64,000 nucleotides of DNA from the NCBI RefSeq assembly GCF_000308615.1, contig NZ_BAGB01000041.1:62001-126000 (forward strand), read 5' to 3'. The position numbers were made by a program, and so were the translations under genes. The stretch comes from Nocardia jiangxiensis NBRC 101359. Its GTDB lineage: Bacteria; Actinomycetota; Actinomycetes; Mycobacteriales; Mycobacteriaceae. Below are positions 45,030 to 53,761 of the stretch, piece by piece (position 1 is the stretch's first letter; each line of letters opens with the position of its first letter). The notes beneath the pieces were generated by a model, which did no database searches, was not told the DNA's origin, and saw only the letters and a list, made by a program, of their open reading frames with translations.

Positions 45030-46439
45030 ATGAGTGAAGAACTGACCTGGCTATCCGCAGGGGAACTCCGCGCGCTCATCGGGCGCGGTGACGTCTCGTC
45101 GGTGGAGGTGGTCGACCACTTCCTGAACCGTATCGAGAAGCTGAATCCGCAGTTGCGGGCGTTCGCACACCTGGATCCGGACACCGTCCGTCGCCAGGCC
45201 GAGGTCGCCGACGCAGCTCGCCAGCGCGGCGAGACATTGGGTCCGCTCCACGGGGTTCCGGTTTCGGTGAAGGAAAATCTGGCGGTGGCCGGCCTTCCCT
45301 ACAGCTTTCCGAGGAAGGGCGAATCCGGTATTTCGCAGTACGACGCCATCGCCGTGGAACGCCTTCGTGCCGCGGGCGCGATCGTCGTCGGTACCAACAC
45401 CATGCAAGGCACCGGAGGTGCGCCCACGGCGCAGACCAACCCCGAGGCCGCGCTGATGTCCAGTTACAACTGGGATCGCGAGGCACGTAACCCGTGGGAT
45501 ACCGGCCGCGTTCCCGGCTGGTCCAGTTCCGGCGGCGCCGCCTCCGTCGCAGCGGGGCTTCTCCCGGTCGCAATCGGCAGCGACGGTGGCGGGTCGACGC
45601 GGCTGCCCGCCGCATACAGTGGGATCTTCGGCGTCCACCCCACTCGTGGGCTGATTCCGCACGTGAACTACGCCCGGCCCTCGTTGCGGTTCAGCGCGAC
45701 CAACGGCCCGCTGACGCGATCCGCGCGGGACGCCGCGCTGGTGACCCAGGTTCTCGCCGGCCCGGACGGTCGTGACTATATCTGCATCACCGATGAGCCC
45801 GGCGACTATCTTGCGGCCCTCACCGACGGGATTGCGGGAATGCGGCTGGCATGGACCGACGACTTCGGGTATGCCTCGCGGGAAGCCTCGGCGGAAAGCG
45901 CGAGGGTGATCGAATTAGTTCGGCAGAGCGCTTTTCGATTGCGCGACCTCGGCGCGACCGTGGAATCGACCGATCAGACGTGGGAACCTGCGAATCGCGG
46001 TGGCGGCCCGGCCCCGGGAGAACCGGAGGTGTACTCGATCGACGTCGGATCGGGCAAGGCGCCCGCGACCCCCGTCGACCCGGCCGAATACAAGCAGGCC
46101 GCCGAATGGCGCGCCCGGAACCTGGACGGGTTCCGGACCTTGTTCCGCGAGTACGACCTGCTCCTATCGGTGACGAGTCAACATATCGCGCCGACGGTCA
46201 GTACGTGGGATGAGAACTGGACCGGCCGGCCAGCCGAGTACGCCGTCACCTACACGAGTCATACCGTGTTGTGCAACCTTCTGGGTCTTCCGGCGGTCTC
46301 CGTGCCCTGTGGCTTCATCGACGACATGCCGGTTGGACTGCAGATCATCGGCCCACCCCGCGCAGAAGCCCAGATCTTTCGTCTGGCGTCCGCCTTCCAG
46401 CAGGCGTTTCCACGTCGCGAGCACCCTCCCATGAGCTGA
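45030..46439 (+). CDS. Amidase signature family hydrolase
   Basis: This 469-residue enzyme has the complete Ser-Ser-Lys set: Lys in [13 protein letters not shown], cis-Ser in [14 protein letters not shown] and the nucleophile Ser in [19 protein letters not shown]. It hydrolyses a carboxylic amide; it is not GatA, because GatB/GatC are absent and the length and C-domain differ. The MSEELTW start is used. The MFS gene follows after about 30 bases and a TetR gene is divergent. Together they look like an inducible uptake or export and hydrolysis unit for an amide compound. Confidence 0.9.
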   Translation: MSEELTWLSAGELRALIGRGDVSSVEVVDHFLNRIEKLNPQLRAFAHLDPDTVRRQAEVADAARQRGETLGPLHGVPVSVKENLAVAGLPYSFPRKGESGISQYDAIAVERLRAAGAIVVGTNTMQGTGGAPTAQTNPEAALMSSYNWDREARNPWDTGRVPGWSSSGGAASVAAGLLPVAIGSDGGGSTRLPAAYSGIFGVHPTRGLIPHVNYARPSLRFSATNGPLTRSARDAALVTQVLAGPDGRDYICITDEPGDYLAALTDGIAGMRLAWTDDFGYASREASAESARVIELVRQSAFRLRDLGATVESTDQTWEPANRGGGPAPGEPEVYSIDVGSGKAPATPVDPAEYKQAAEWRARNLDGFRTLFREYDLLLSVTSQHIAPTVSTWDENWTGRPAEYAVTYTSHTVLCNLLGLPAVSVPCGFIDDMPVGLQIIGPPRAEAQIFRLASAFQQAFPRREHPPMS

Positions 46440-46471
46440 ACCCCGCTAAACCCGTACGAGATTGAGCAGCA

Positions 46472-47920
46472 ATGACAACAGCTACCCCATCGACGGCCGT
46501 GCGGAGCACCTTCTGGCCCGCGCTCACGAGTCTGTTATTCATCCAATTGTTCAGCGGCATCGTCCAGATGTACTTCATCCCGCTGTACCCGAGCCTGGCC
46601 CACAGGTATCACCTCCAGGTCGGCACGCTGTCCTTGGCGTTGATCATGTTCACGGTCTCCGGCGCATCCTCCACGCTGCTGTTCGCCAGGCTCGGCGATC
46701 TCTACGGTCATCGGCGGATCCTGCGTCTCGTCGTCGGCCTGGTCGCTCTGGGATCGGTGCTGATCGCGGTTGCCCCCACGTTCCCGGTCCTCCTGGTGGG
46801 CCGGGTTCTGCAGGGCACGTACCCGGCGCTCCTGCCCTTGACGTTCGGCGTCGTGCAGACACGGTTCGCCGACGCGGACATTCGCCGACGCGGATACGCC
46901 TACGTCAACGCGGTCCTGAGCTTCGGGGCCTCGGTCGGCCTGCTCGCCACCGGAATGCTAGCGCGGCCCGGGCATGGGCCGTCCTGGGCACTGTGGTTTC
47001 CCGCGGTGGGCACCGTCGTCGGGTTCGGACTGCTGTGGACCGGCCGGCGAGCAGAGCCCACCCCCGTGCACGCCGGCCGAGTCGACTGGCCGGGAGCCGT
47101 TCTGTTCGGAATCGGGCTGGCCAGCCTGCTGCTCGGGGTGAACCAGGGCGCCACCTGGGGCTGGCACTCGGCCGCCACCATCGGCGCGATCACTGGGGGC
47201 GTGACGGTCATCGCCGGATGGATCGTGGCCGAACTGCGCATGCGCGAACCGCTGGTCGACCTGCGAGTACTGTTCCGCCCCCAGCTGCTGCCGCCCTACG
47301 CGATCGGCGTCGGCTTCTACTTCGGCGGCATCGGGGGCCAAGTCGCGCTCTCCACCTATCTGTCGTTGTCGCCCCACAAGGTCGGCTACGGGCTCGGACT
47401 GAACGCGTCGATCGTCGGCCTCGTCATCGGCGGGGGCATCCTGGGCACGACCGTACTCGCTGCCTGCACCGCACGGTTCGGGAGGATCGTCGGGTTTCGG
47501 TGGATGATGGCGTGCGGCGCGCTGATGGTCACCGCCGGCTATACCGGGATGATCGTGGTCCACCGCGATGCCGCCGCGTTCATCGCCTGCCATGTCCTCA
47601 GTTCCGCCGGCGCCGGCTTGATCATCGCCTCCACCAGGACCGTGGTCGCCGAACTCGCGCCCCCCAGCGAAGCCGGCGTCGCGCAGGGCATGTACGAGTT
47701 GGCCTCCGTGGTCGGCGGCGCCGTCGGCAGTGCGGCGATCTCGGCCCTCCTCACCTCCGCACGATCGGCAGGGGTCGTCAGTGAGAGGGGCTACGAGATG
47801 ACCTGGTCGGTCTCCGCGGCCGTGGGACTGGCGATCACGATCATCGCGATTCTCCACGCTCTGCGACACAAGCGAAATGCTCTCGCGACCCCGACTCGGC
47901 TTGTCACCGGCCACCCCTGA
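46472..47920 (+). CDS. MFS transporter, 14-helix type
   Basis: This 482-residue integral membrane protein has motif A-like LFARLGDLYGHRRILR, LVGRVLQGTYPALLPLTFGV and 13-14 hydrophobic segments, in line with DHA2-like members. It lies 30 bases after the amidase and shares its TetR-controlled promoter. Transport of the amidase substrate or its product is the likely job. No ribosome site stands out. Confidence 0.85.
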   Translation: MTTATPSTAVRSTFWPALTSLLFIQLFSGIVQMYFIPLYPSLAHRYHLQVGTLSLALIMFTVSGASSTLLFARLGDLYGHRRILRLVVGLVALGSVLIAVAPTFPVLLVGRVLQGTYPALLPLTFGVVQTRFADADIRRRGYAYVNAVLSFGASVGLLATGMLARPGHGPSWALWFPAVGTVVGFGLLWTGRRAEPTPVHAGRVDWPGAVLFGIGLASLLLGVNQGATWGWHSAATIGAITGGVTVIAGWIVAELRMREPLVDLRVLFRPQLLPPYAIGVGFYFGGIGGQVALSTYLSLSPHKVGYGLGLNASIVGLVIGGGILGTTVLAACTARFGRIVGFRWMMACGALMVTAGYTGMIVVHRDAAAFIACHVLSSAGAGLIIASTRTVVAELAPPSEAGVAQGMYELASVVGGAVGSAAISALLTSARSAGVVSERGYEMTWSVSAAVGLAITIIAILHALRHKRNALATPTRLVTGHP

Positions 47921-48040
47921 GTAGCTGATTCTCGGCCCGCTGTGCCGGACCGATTCATCAACGTCGCTCGTCCCGCGCGCCGGGATCGTAATCGACTCTC
48001 GACCATCACAGTTCGAGGGCACCTCGAGAAGGAAAACACG

Positions 48041-48742
48041 ATGAGGAAATTTGTTGTATCCGCATTGGTGGTGAGTGCCATCGGCGCCCCCACCGCCACC
48101 GCCGGCGCCAGTCCGAACGCCGTGGACGCGCCGGTGTATTACACAGCGAAGCCGTCCAACGGTTCTACGGTCATCCGGACCGACGGAGGCTCGATGGCCA
48201 TAGAGGACGGAGCATTCAAGATAAAATCTACCAGCGGCAAGGTGCTCGCCGGTACCGATTTGTCCTTCCGAGTGGACGATTTCGTATTTCCGATCGCGGC
48301 GGCCATTAAAGATCACACCGCCACCCTGACCCCGGAATTCGATCTCGCACATGCCACCTATCGACCCGTGGCGCTGCCCTACGAAGATCAGGCGCCCTGG
48401 AAGAACCAGTATGACCGGGAGCAGTCCGCCTGGTCCCGATTGGCGAGCACCATCACCACCGGTGCGGTGATCGGTGGCGCGGTCGGCACCGTCGGCGGCG
48501 CGGCCATAGGCTGCCTGCTCGGCGGTATCGCGGGTGCGACGGTGGCCACGGCCGCGATCATCGGGCTGTTCGGCGCGTTCATTCCGGCCGCTGCCGTCGG
48601 GTGCATCGGCGGCATGATCGCCGCTGCTGCTCTCGGGACTGTCGCGGGCCAGTTGTTTGTGACAGCGCCGATCGCCATCGCGGCCGCGATTCAGTATCTC
48701 ACCACGATCAATTCGCCGATGCCCGCCCGGCCTGCCCAATAA
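48041..48742 (+). CDS. Secreted/membrane-associated protein with Gly/Ala-rich hydrophobic C-half (DUF8020-like)
   Basis: This 233-residue protein has a clear signal peptide (MRKFVVSALVVSAIGAPTAT, cleavage likely after GAS). A beta-rich polar domain runs from about 28 to 125. The C-half is Gly/Ala-rich and hydrophobic (GGAVGTVGGAAIGCLLGG, VGCIGGMIAAAALGTVAG) with two cysteines. Proteins of this layout are frequent in Nocardia, Gordonia and Rhodococcus and have no known function. GAGAAGG precedes the start. A strong hairpin follows the stop codon. Confidence 0.75.
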   Translation: MRKFVVSALVVSAIGAPTATAGASPNAVDAPVYYTAKPSNGSTVIRTDGGSMAIEDGAFKIKSTSGKVLAGTDLSFRVDDFVFPIAAAIKDHTATLTPEFDLAHATYRPVALPYEDQAPWKNQYDREQSAWSRLASTITTGAVIGGAVGTVGGAAIGCLLGGIAGATVATAAIIGLFGAFIPAAAVGCIGGMIAAAALGTVAGQLFVTAPIAIAAAIQYLTTINSPMPARPAQ

Positions 48743-48761
48743 ATAGAGACACGTCCGTTTC

Positions 48762-48796
48762 CTGGCGCCGGTCGCGACACCTGCGATCGGCGCCAG
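48762..48796 (+). terminator. Hairpin after secreted protein gene
   Basis: CTGGCGCCG pairs perfectly with CGGCGCCAG, and part of the interior (GTCGC/GCGAT) can pair as well. It starts 19 bases after the stop codon. Confidence 0.7.
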
Positions 48797-48844
48797 TAGT
48801 ATTCCCGTGACTGTTGGCAACCACCGCTGCCGACATGCAACGCG

Positions 48845-48960
48845 GGCCGTTATGATCTCTGGCGGCGATTACACCGGGCTGTGCTGGATGCGCTGGGTAG
48901 CAAGGGCTTGATCGACTGGTCGCGTGCGGTGATCGACGCGGCGTCGGTGCGAGCGAAAAA
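48845..48960 (+). mobile_element. IS5-family transposase fragment
   Basis: A 35-residue run (LWRRLHRAVLDALGSKGLID, WSRAVIDAASVRAKK) matches IS5-type transposases up to the Asp of the first catalytic segment (VIDAASVRAKK). It is cut off abruptly at both ends. Confidence 0.7.
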
Positions 48961-48982
48961 AGACATCCCAGGGGCTTGAATG

Positions 48983-49278
48983 TCAAGCAGCAGTGGCTTC
49001 TTCGGCGTGTGAGGACCACGCGGCGGTCTCGTCGTAGACGGTTCGGGTCTTGAGGCAGCCATGCAGGATGCCGACGAGGCGGTTGGCGAGCTGGCGTAGC
49101 GCGGCTCGGTGTTCGAGGCCGCGGGAGCGATGTTTGTCGTAGTAGGCACGTGCGCCTGGTGAGACGGTCAGGGAACTGAACGCCTGGCGGAGGAGAGCGT
49201 CGATAAGCCGGTCGTTGTGGACGAACCGGGCCGCGACGATCTTCTTCTTTCCAGAGGCGCGAGTGAGTGCGGCGCTGA
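48983..49278 (-). mobile_element. IS110-family transposase C-terminal fragment
   Basis: The minus strand reads ASGKKKIVAARFVHNDRLID, FSSLTVSPGARAYYDKHRSR and LANRLVGILHGCLKTRTVYD, the C-terminal Transposase_20 part of an IS110 element. The N-terminal RuvC-like domain is missing; the frame upstream is fused to integrase sequence. It is not the same element as the 27.9 kb fragment, which keeps the opposite end. Confidence 0.75.
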
Positions 49279-49318
49279 TCTGCTTGAGTGACAACCGTGC
49301 TGCCGATACCGGATCCGG

Positions 49319-49642
49319 TGCCTTACCGCACAGAAGGCCGAATGCCTGGCCCTGGGCATCCCGTGGTCCGACGATCGCCTGATCGCGACGCACGCGGACG
49401 GGACGCCGGTTGCCCCGAATTGGTACTCCGCCGAATTCCAGCGGATCCGCAAGAAAGCCGGGCTCCGTCGTATCCTGCTCGAGGGACTACGGAACACATC
49501 GGTCTCACTCATGCTCGCGATGCGGATCCCGGTGCACATCGTCGCCGCCTGGCACGGCCACGACCCAGCAGTCTCGCTGAGGATCTACTCCGACGCACAG
49601 CCCGAGGACCTGAAGACAGCCGCGACAACACTTTTCGGGTGA
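49319..49642 (+). pseudogene. Tyrosine recombinase C-terminal fragment
   Basis: The frame reads ALGIPWSDDRLIATHADGTP and EGLRNTSVSLMLAMRIPVHI, then AAWHGHDPAVSLRIYSDA, ending at a stop. It retains the second catalytic Arg (LRNT), the His in WHGHD and the nucleophile Tyr in RIYSD. The first half is lost to the IS110 fragment. Just after the stop, TTGGCACACT is repeated at 49664 and 49675, as often seen beside integrase genes. Confidence 0.75.
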
Positions 49643-49663
49643 TCCGAAGCAGCGCCCCGCGCG

Positions 49664-49684
49664 TTGGCACACTCTTGGCACACT
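49664..49684. repeat. Tandem TTGGCACACT repeats beside integrase
   Basis: Two exact 10-base copies lie 11 bases apart, directly after the integrase stop. They could be arm-type integrase binding sites of a lost element. No tRNA gene or matching att duplicate was found in the window. Confidence 0.4.
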
Positions 49685-49761
49685 GGCCCTTCCGAACAGC
49701 ATTTCCTCACGGCAAAAAACCTGCCTGACCTGCCAGGTTCTCCCCCAGCTCTTGCCGCAAG

Positions 49762-49782
49762 TAACTGTATTGGTTACAGTTA
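49762..49782. promoter_or_regulatory. 21-bp operator-like palindrome before hypothetical gene
   Basis: TAACTGTA and TACAGTTA form perfect 8-base arms around TTGGT. It is AT-rich within GC-rich DNA and lies 78 bases before the next start codon, a typical place for a repressor site. The binding protein is unknown. Confidence 0.5.
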
Positions 49783-49860
49783 ACCAGCCAACGGAGGTGA
49801 GGGCGGTCACCGTCCACTCGGGACCGCGCCGGAGACGGCGCCGTCGCGCAAGGAGAGCTG

Positions 49861-50301
49861 ATGAGTGACTGCGAAATCCCCGGTCTCACACCCCGATCCG
49901 CACAAGCCCTGATCGATGCCGGTGAGACGCTGGCCCACGATGTGCGCACCAGAATTCTGCACAGCCCGCGGCCGGTCTTCCTGTACTACATCGAGCAGAC
50001 GTTCACCGGTCTGCTGCGCAGACTCGACGAGGGGGGCGATCCGAATCCCGACACGCCCGCACAGCAGTTGTGCCTGCACCTGATGATCAGCCGTGCGCAG
50101 ACGAACGGCCGAGTGGTGGATCCCGATCTGATCCGGCTGCATCGCGCGCTGATCGCCGACGGCGGCCACGAGGCGCTCCTGCGAGCCGGTCGCGGGCCCG
50201 GCGGGACGGCGTTCGATTTCGTCGCCCTCGGTGACGCCCTGAGCGCCACCGGCATCAGCGCGTTCTTCGCCCCGTTCGAACCGGACGACATGGTCGCCTG
50301 A
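49861..50301 (+). CDS. Hypothetical protein, 146 aa
   Basis: This soluble, mostly helical protein (MSDCEIPGLTPRSAQALIDA) has no signal peptide, membrane segment or motif that I recognise. It is rich in Asp, Arg, Leu and Ala. AAGGAG precedes the ATG at ideal spacing, and a hairpin follows 40 bases after the stop, so it looks like a real single-gene unit. A palindromic operator-like site lies upstream. It is the first intact gene after the integrase scar. Confidence 0.65.
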   Translation: MSDCEIPGLTPRSAQALIDAGETLAHDVRTRILHSPRPVFLYYIEQTFTGLLRRLDEGGDPNPDTPAQQLCLHLMISRAQTNGRVVDPDLIRLHRALIADGGHEALLRAGRGPGGTAFDFVALGDALSATGISAFFAPFEPDDMVA

Positions 50302-50340
50302 CCGCACCCTCACCCCCACCGGACTCCGTTCCGGCCCACC

Positions 50341-50376
50341 GCCCGGCGCTCGCGCGCATATGCGCGACCGTCGGGC
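50341..50376 (+). terminator. Hairpin after hypothetical gene
   Basis: An outer stem, GCCCG/CGGGC, encloses the perfect palindrome CGCGCATATGCGCG at 50353-50366 and is followed by TTCTT. It probably ends the 49.9 kb transcript. Confidence 0.6.
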
Positions 50377-50564
50377 TTCTTGCTGTTCACGCGATATCTC
50401 AACGGCGGTAATCGATTTCGGCCAATCCGTCGATTCCGTTGACGTGATTCAGTGACGTCTGTCAGTATCGATGACGACGCCGACGAGTACTCCGCTCGCA
50501 CTGGCGAAACCGTAAGCGGGAGAGGATTTCCCGGCTCACTCGAGTCATTCCGCGCATTCGTTCG

Positions 50565-50601
50565 TTGACGCGTATCAGTAACAGAGGTTAGAAATCGGGC
50601 T
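50565..50601 (+). promoter_or_regulatory. Probable promoter giving a leaderless tetR transcript
   Basis: TTGACG at 50565-50570 and TAGAAA at 50589-50594 are 18 bases apart, a good match to a primary sigma promoter. The expected start of transcription falls at or next to the ATG at 50602. No ribosome site precedes that ATG, so a leaderless transcript fits. The 180 bases upstream of this promoter, back to the hairpin, show nothing else. Confidence 0.5.
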
Positions 50602-51210
50602 ATGAGCGAAGTTCAGGACAAGCCCACCGGACGCGAGGCCCAGCGGCTGCGCACACGTCAGCGCGTATTGGATGCGGCGATCAGGGAGTTCAAGAGCGTC
50701 GGCATGGCCGATGCCGATATCGGCGCGATCGCCGAGGCGGCGGGCGTGGCCCGGGGCACCTTCTACTTCCACTTCCCGGCCAAGGAACACGTACTGCTCG
50801 AACTCGAAGCCCGCGAGGAGGCCCGTATCGCCAAGGAACTCGCGCGGTTCCTGGCCACCCCACACGATCTGAAATCCGCACTGCAGAAGGCGATTACGCT
50901 GATCCTGGGACTCGAGCGACGCCTGGGCAGCGTGCTGTTCAAGGAACTGCTGGCCATCCACTTCTCCCCCGCGCGCCCACTGGACGACGAGTGGCGCGAT
51001 CACCGGATGATCGTGCTGGTCGTGGAGGAGATCGAACGCGCCCGCGACCACGGCGAGGCCCAGATCGCCGTGGATCCCTATCACAGCGCGGTGTTCTTCC
51101 TGCTGGGCCTGTACGCGATGCTCACCACCACCTCGACCTCGAAGGCGTTGCGCGCCACCGCCTTGGACAACTATCTGATCACCGTCCTGCGCAGTCTGGA
51201 GCCGCGATGA
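50602..51210 (+). CDS. TetR-family regulator heading the NorDQ-like operon
   Basis: This 202-residue protein has the helix-turn-helix IGAIAEAAGVARGTFYFHFPAK and an all-helical ligand domain. It is the first gene of a seven-gene same-strand run and only 63 bases before the first membrane peptide. It is therefore probably transcribed with the genes it controls. No ribosome site is visible, in line with a leaderless start. No clear palindrome was found in its promoter. Confidence 0.87.
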   Translation: MSEVQDKPTGREAQRLRTRQRVLDAAIREFKSVGMADADIGAIAEAAGVARGTFYFHFPAKEHVLLELEAREEARIAKELARFLATPHDLKSALQKAITLILGLERRLGSVLFKELLAIHFSPARPLDDEWRDHRMIVLVVEEIERARDHGEAQIAVDPYHSAVFFLLGLYAMLTTTSTSKALRATALDNYLITVLRSLEPR

Positions 51211-51273
51211 ACCGCACCGCACCGGCCGCGCCGCAATCCCCGCACCCCACCGCACCGATACGGAGCCACCCCC

Positions 51274-51372
51274 ATGCTGCTGGATCTCGCTCGCATCGCC
51301 CTCGTCTGGGTGGTCGTCCTGCTGGTCATCGCCTTCTGGTACTGGATCATGAAGAACATCAACACCTTCTGA
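51274..51372 (+). CDS. 32-residue single-pass membrane peptide
   Basis: The peptide consists of a short polar start (MLLDLAR), one hydrophobic helix (IALVWVVVLLVIAFWYWI) and a basic tail MKNINTF, so the C end is probably cytoplasmic. GGAG lies eight bases before the ATG. It has the size and build of small subunits of membrane oxidoreductases (CcoQ or NorF-like in style), but I see no specific family. It is conserved in layout with the second peptide at 53.8 kb; both sit next to the NorD/NorQ-type genes. Confidence 0.65.
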   Translation: MLLDLARIALVWVVVLLVIAFWYWIMKNINTF

Positions 51373-51415
51373 GCTTCCCGGCCCGCGCGAGCGGATCCAC
51401 CCCGGGGAGCTCACC

Positions 51416-52948
51416 ATGACCGCCTCCGACATCAACCGTGGACTCGGTATCGAACGCACCTGCACGCTCACGGCCGTCGCCTTCTCCGGCCGCCGCCGCG
51501 ACGGCGTGCGGCTGGTCACCGGCGAACGCCGCGGCTTCGGCCTGAACTCCACCCGCCGACTGGTCCACGTTCCCTATCCGTCCGTCGCACCGGACTGGAC
51601 GCTTACAACGTTCAGTTGCGGTGTGGCACTACAATGTTCACCCTCCAAGGATCGTATCGCGCGGTATCCGCTGCACGAGCTCTCCCCCCGGGAACGCGCA
51701 GCGCTCTCCCTCGTGGAGGGCGGGGTGGCCGCAGGCTGGATCGCCGAGCGCCTGCCGGGCCTGATGGTCGAACTGCGTCGCCGACTCCCCCGTCTCGAAC
51801 TCGCCGACCACGACCTGGCGGGCCCGGACATCCTCGCGCACGCCCTGGCACTGGCTCGCACCCGCGCCACGCTGCCCGCCCATCCCCTGCTGGGCGCGCT
51901 TCCGCTGGCCGCGCCTGCCCGCGGCGCACTCGCGGCGGCCGCGCGCCGGGCCTACGCCCGGATGCCGTGGACCTCGCACCGCAGCGACGCCCAGCGCGTG
52001 ATGTCGATACCGGTCGGCGGTGAGGGCGGCAGCCGCAACGTCAACCTGCCCCCGCCCAGCCGTCCCGGGGACGAGGACCTCGAGATACGCGCGGACCAAC
52101 GTCCCGGCCTGCCGTACCCGGAGTGGAACCTGTGGACCGAAAGCTTTCTGCACGATCATGTTTCGGTCCTCGAGCGCACTCACCCGTCCCGGTCGCATCC
52201 GGTCACGCCGGTCTCTCCCGAGATCCGTCGCTGGTTCACCGAGCACACCCACCGCGCCCTGCGCAGCGGCCTCGAAGACGGCTCGGACCTGGACGTGGAC
52301 CGGTATGTGGGCCACTACCTCGACACCCGCTGCGGTCCGGCGCCCGAACCCCGGGTCTTCCGCGACCTGCTGCCGCACTCGCGCGATGTGACCACCGCGG
52401 TCCTGCTGGACGGCAGTTCCTCGCTCGGCATCCACGGCGGTCGCACCTTCCGCCTGGAACTGGCCTGCGCCGACGCCCTCGCGCGGGCGATGACCCTCGC
52501 GCGAGAACCGCACGGGCTGTTCGTGTTCACCGGCAACACCCGCCATCGGGTCGAAGTGCGCTGCCTGAAGGATTTCCACGAGCGCCACTTCGTGGATCCC
52601 GGTGAGCTGCATCTGACCACCGCCGGCTACACCCGCCTGGGCGCGCCCGTGCGGCATCTGACCCGGCGGCTGCTGGACCGGCCCGCCGGACGGCGACTGC
52701 TGATCGTCATCGGGGACGGCCTGATGTCCGACGAGGGGTACGAGGGCCGCTACGCGTGGGCCGATGTGGCGCACGCGGTCACCGAGGCCGAAGAGGCGGG
52801 GATCTCCATCTACTACCTGGCCGTGGGACCGGTCCGGGTCGATCCGCTCCCGGAAGTGTTCGGCCCCAACCGATCCCAGCGGATCCGCCGGGTCGAGGAA
52901 CTGCCTCGCGCGCTGGCCCGCATCCACCGCGAACTGGTCGCCCACTGA
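51416..52948 (+). CDS. NorD-type VWA domain protein
   Basis: This 510-residue cytoplasmic protein has an N-terminal helical region of about 200 residues and a linker containing LPYPEWNLWTESFLHDHVSV, reminiscent of NorD. The C-terminal von Willebrand A domain (about 325-495) has a complete MIDAS: LLDGSSSLG (D332), a Thr in AGYTRLGAPV and the Asp in IGDGLMSDEGYEG. NorD/CbbO-type proteins dock the AAA+ ring on a metalloenzyme. A NorQ-type ATPase follows 15 bases later. No nor structural genes are present, so the client is not NO reductase in this operon. Confidence 0.88.
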   Translation: MTASDINRGLGIERTCTLTAVAFSGRRRDGVRLVTGERRGFGLNSTRRLVHVPYPSVAPDWTLTTFSCGVALQCSPSKDRIARYPLHELSPRERAALSLVEGGVAAGWIAERLPGLMVELRRRLPRLELADHDLAGPDILAHALALARTRATLPAHPLLGALPLAAPARGALAAAARRAYARMPWTSHRSDAQRVMSIPVGGEGGSRNVNLPPPSRPGDEDLEIRADQRPGLPYPEWNLWTESFLHDHVSVLERTHPSRSHPVTPVSPEIRRWFTEHTHRALRSGLEDGSDLDVDRYVGHYLDTRCGPAPEPRVFRDLLPHSRDVTTAVLLDGSSSLGIHGGRTFRLELACADALARAMTLAREPHGLFVFTGNTRHRVEVRCLKDFHERHFVDPGELHLTTAGYTRLGAPVRHLTRRLLDRPAGRRLLIVIGDGLMSDEGYEGRYAWADVAHAVTEAEEAGISIYYLAVGPVRVDPLPEVFGPNRSQRIRRVEELPRALARIHRELVAH

Positions 52949-52963
52949 ACTCGAGGAATGCTT

Positions 52964-53761
52964 ATGACCACCGATCTCTACATCGCCACCGCCGGTGAGG
53001 TGCGGCTGTTCGAATGGGCGTATCAGCAGCGCATGCCGGTCATGCTCACCGGGCCGACCGGCTGCGGAAAGACCCGATTCGTCGAGCACATGGGCCGTCT
53101 GCTGGACCGTCCGGTGGTCACCATCAGCTGTCACGACGACCTGACCAGCGCGGATCTGGTGGGCCGGTTCCTGGTTTCGGGGGGTGATGTCGTGTGGACC
53201 GACGGCCCGCTGACCCGGGCGGTGAAATCCGGGGCGATCTGTTATCTCGACGAGGTCGTCGAGGCCCGGCACGATTCGCTGGCCATCCTGCATTCGCTCA
53301 CCGACCACCGGCGCACCCTGTTCCTGGACCGCGCGGGTGAGGTGGTGCCCGCGCCGGGGCCGTTCATGCTGGTCTGCTCCTACAATCCGGCCTACCGCAG
53401 CTCGCTCAAGGAGCTCAAACCCTCCTTCCGGCAACGTTTCGTCACCCTCTCGATGGATTATCTGCCGCCCGATCGCGAGGCCGAGGTGATCGTCGCGGAG
53501 ACCGCGGTGAACGCGGCGGTCGCGACCCGACTCGTGCACTGCGCCGGCACGATTCGCACAGCCGACGAGGTGTTCGGATTCGAGCCGCCCTCCACCCGGG
53601 TCCTGGTCGCCGCCGCGCGCCTGATCGCCGCGGGCGCCGGCGAACTCGAGGCAGCGCAGGCATGCATTCTCGCGCCGCTCAGCAGCGACGGCGCCATCGT
53701 CCAGGGCCTGCGCGAAATCGCGGTGGCCAGTCTGCTCACGCCGGGAGGAACCCTCGAATGA
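52964..53761 (+). CDS. NorQ/CbbQ-type AAA+ ATPase (MoxR group)
   Basis: This 265-residue ATPase has Walker A GPTGCGKTR (30-38), the family segment HDDLTSADLVGRFLVSGGD, Walker B ICYLDEVVEARHDS (D96-E97), sensor-1 asparagine in CSYNPAYRSS and arginine finger region KPSFRQRF. These are the signature of NorQ/CbbQ, not of generic MoxR. The second of two nearby ATGs is chosen because GAGG then lies seven bases upstream. It acts as a hexameric motor with the VWA partner to open or remodel an enzyme for metal or cofactor insertion or inhibitor release. The gene ends in an ATGA overlap with the next peptide. Confidence 0.93.
   Translation: MTTDLYIATAGEVRLFEWAYQQRMPVMLTGPTGCGKTRFVEHMGRLLDRPVVTISCHDDLTSADLVGRFLVSGGDVVWTDGPLTRAVKSGAICYLDEVVEARHDSLAILHSLTDHRRTLFLDRAGEVVPAPGPFMLVCSYNPAYRSSLKELKPSFRQRFVTLSMDYLPPDREAEVIVAETAVNAAVATRLVHCAGTIRTADEVFGFEPPSTRVLVAAARLIAAGAGELEAAQACILAPLSSDGAIVQGLREIAVASLLTPGGTLE

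Noticed and set aside
45030..46439. GatA subunit of tRNA-dependent amidotransferase
   Set aside because: No gatB/gatC nearby, different C-terminal domain, and an MFS/TetR context typical of a catabolic amidase.
49664..49782. tRNA-associated attachment site
   Set aside because: No tRNA gene or tRNA 3' end could be found near the integrase remnant, and no second copy of a core sequence was seen.
52958..52963. Earlier ATG as start of the NorQ-type ATPase
   Set aside because: It leaves almost no spacing from GAGG; the ATG six bases later has ideal spacing.
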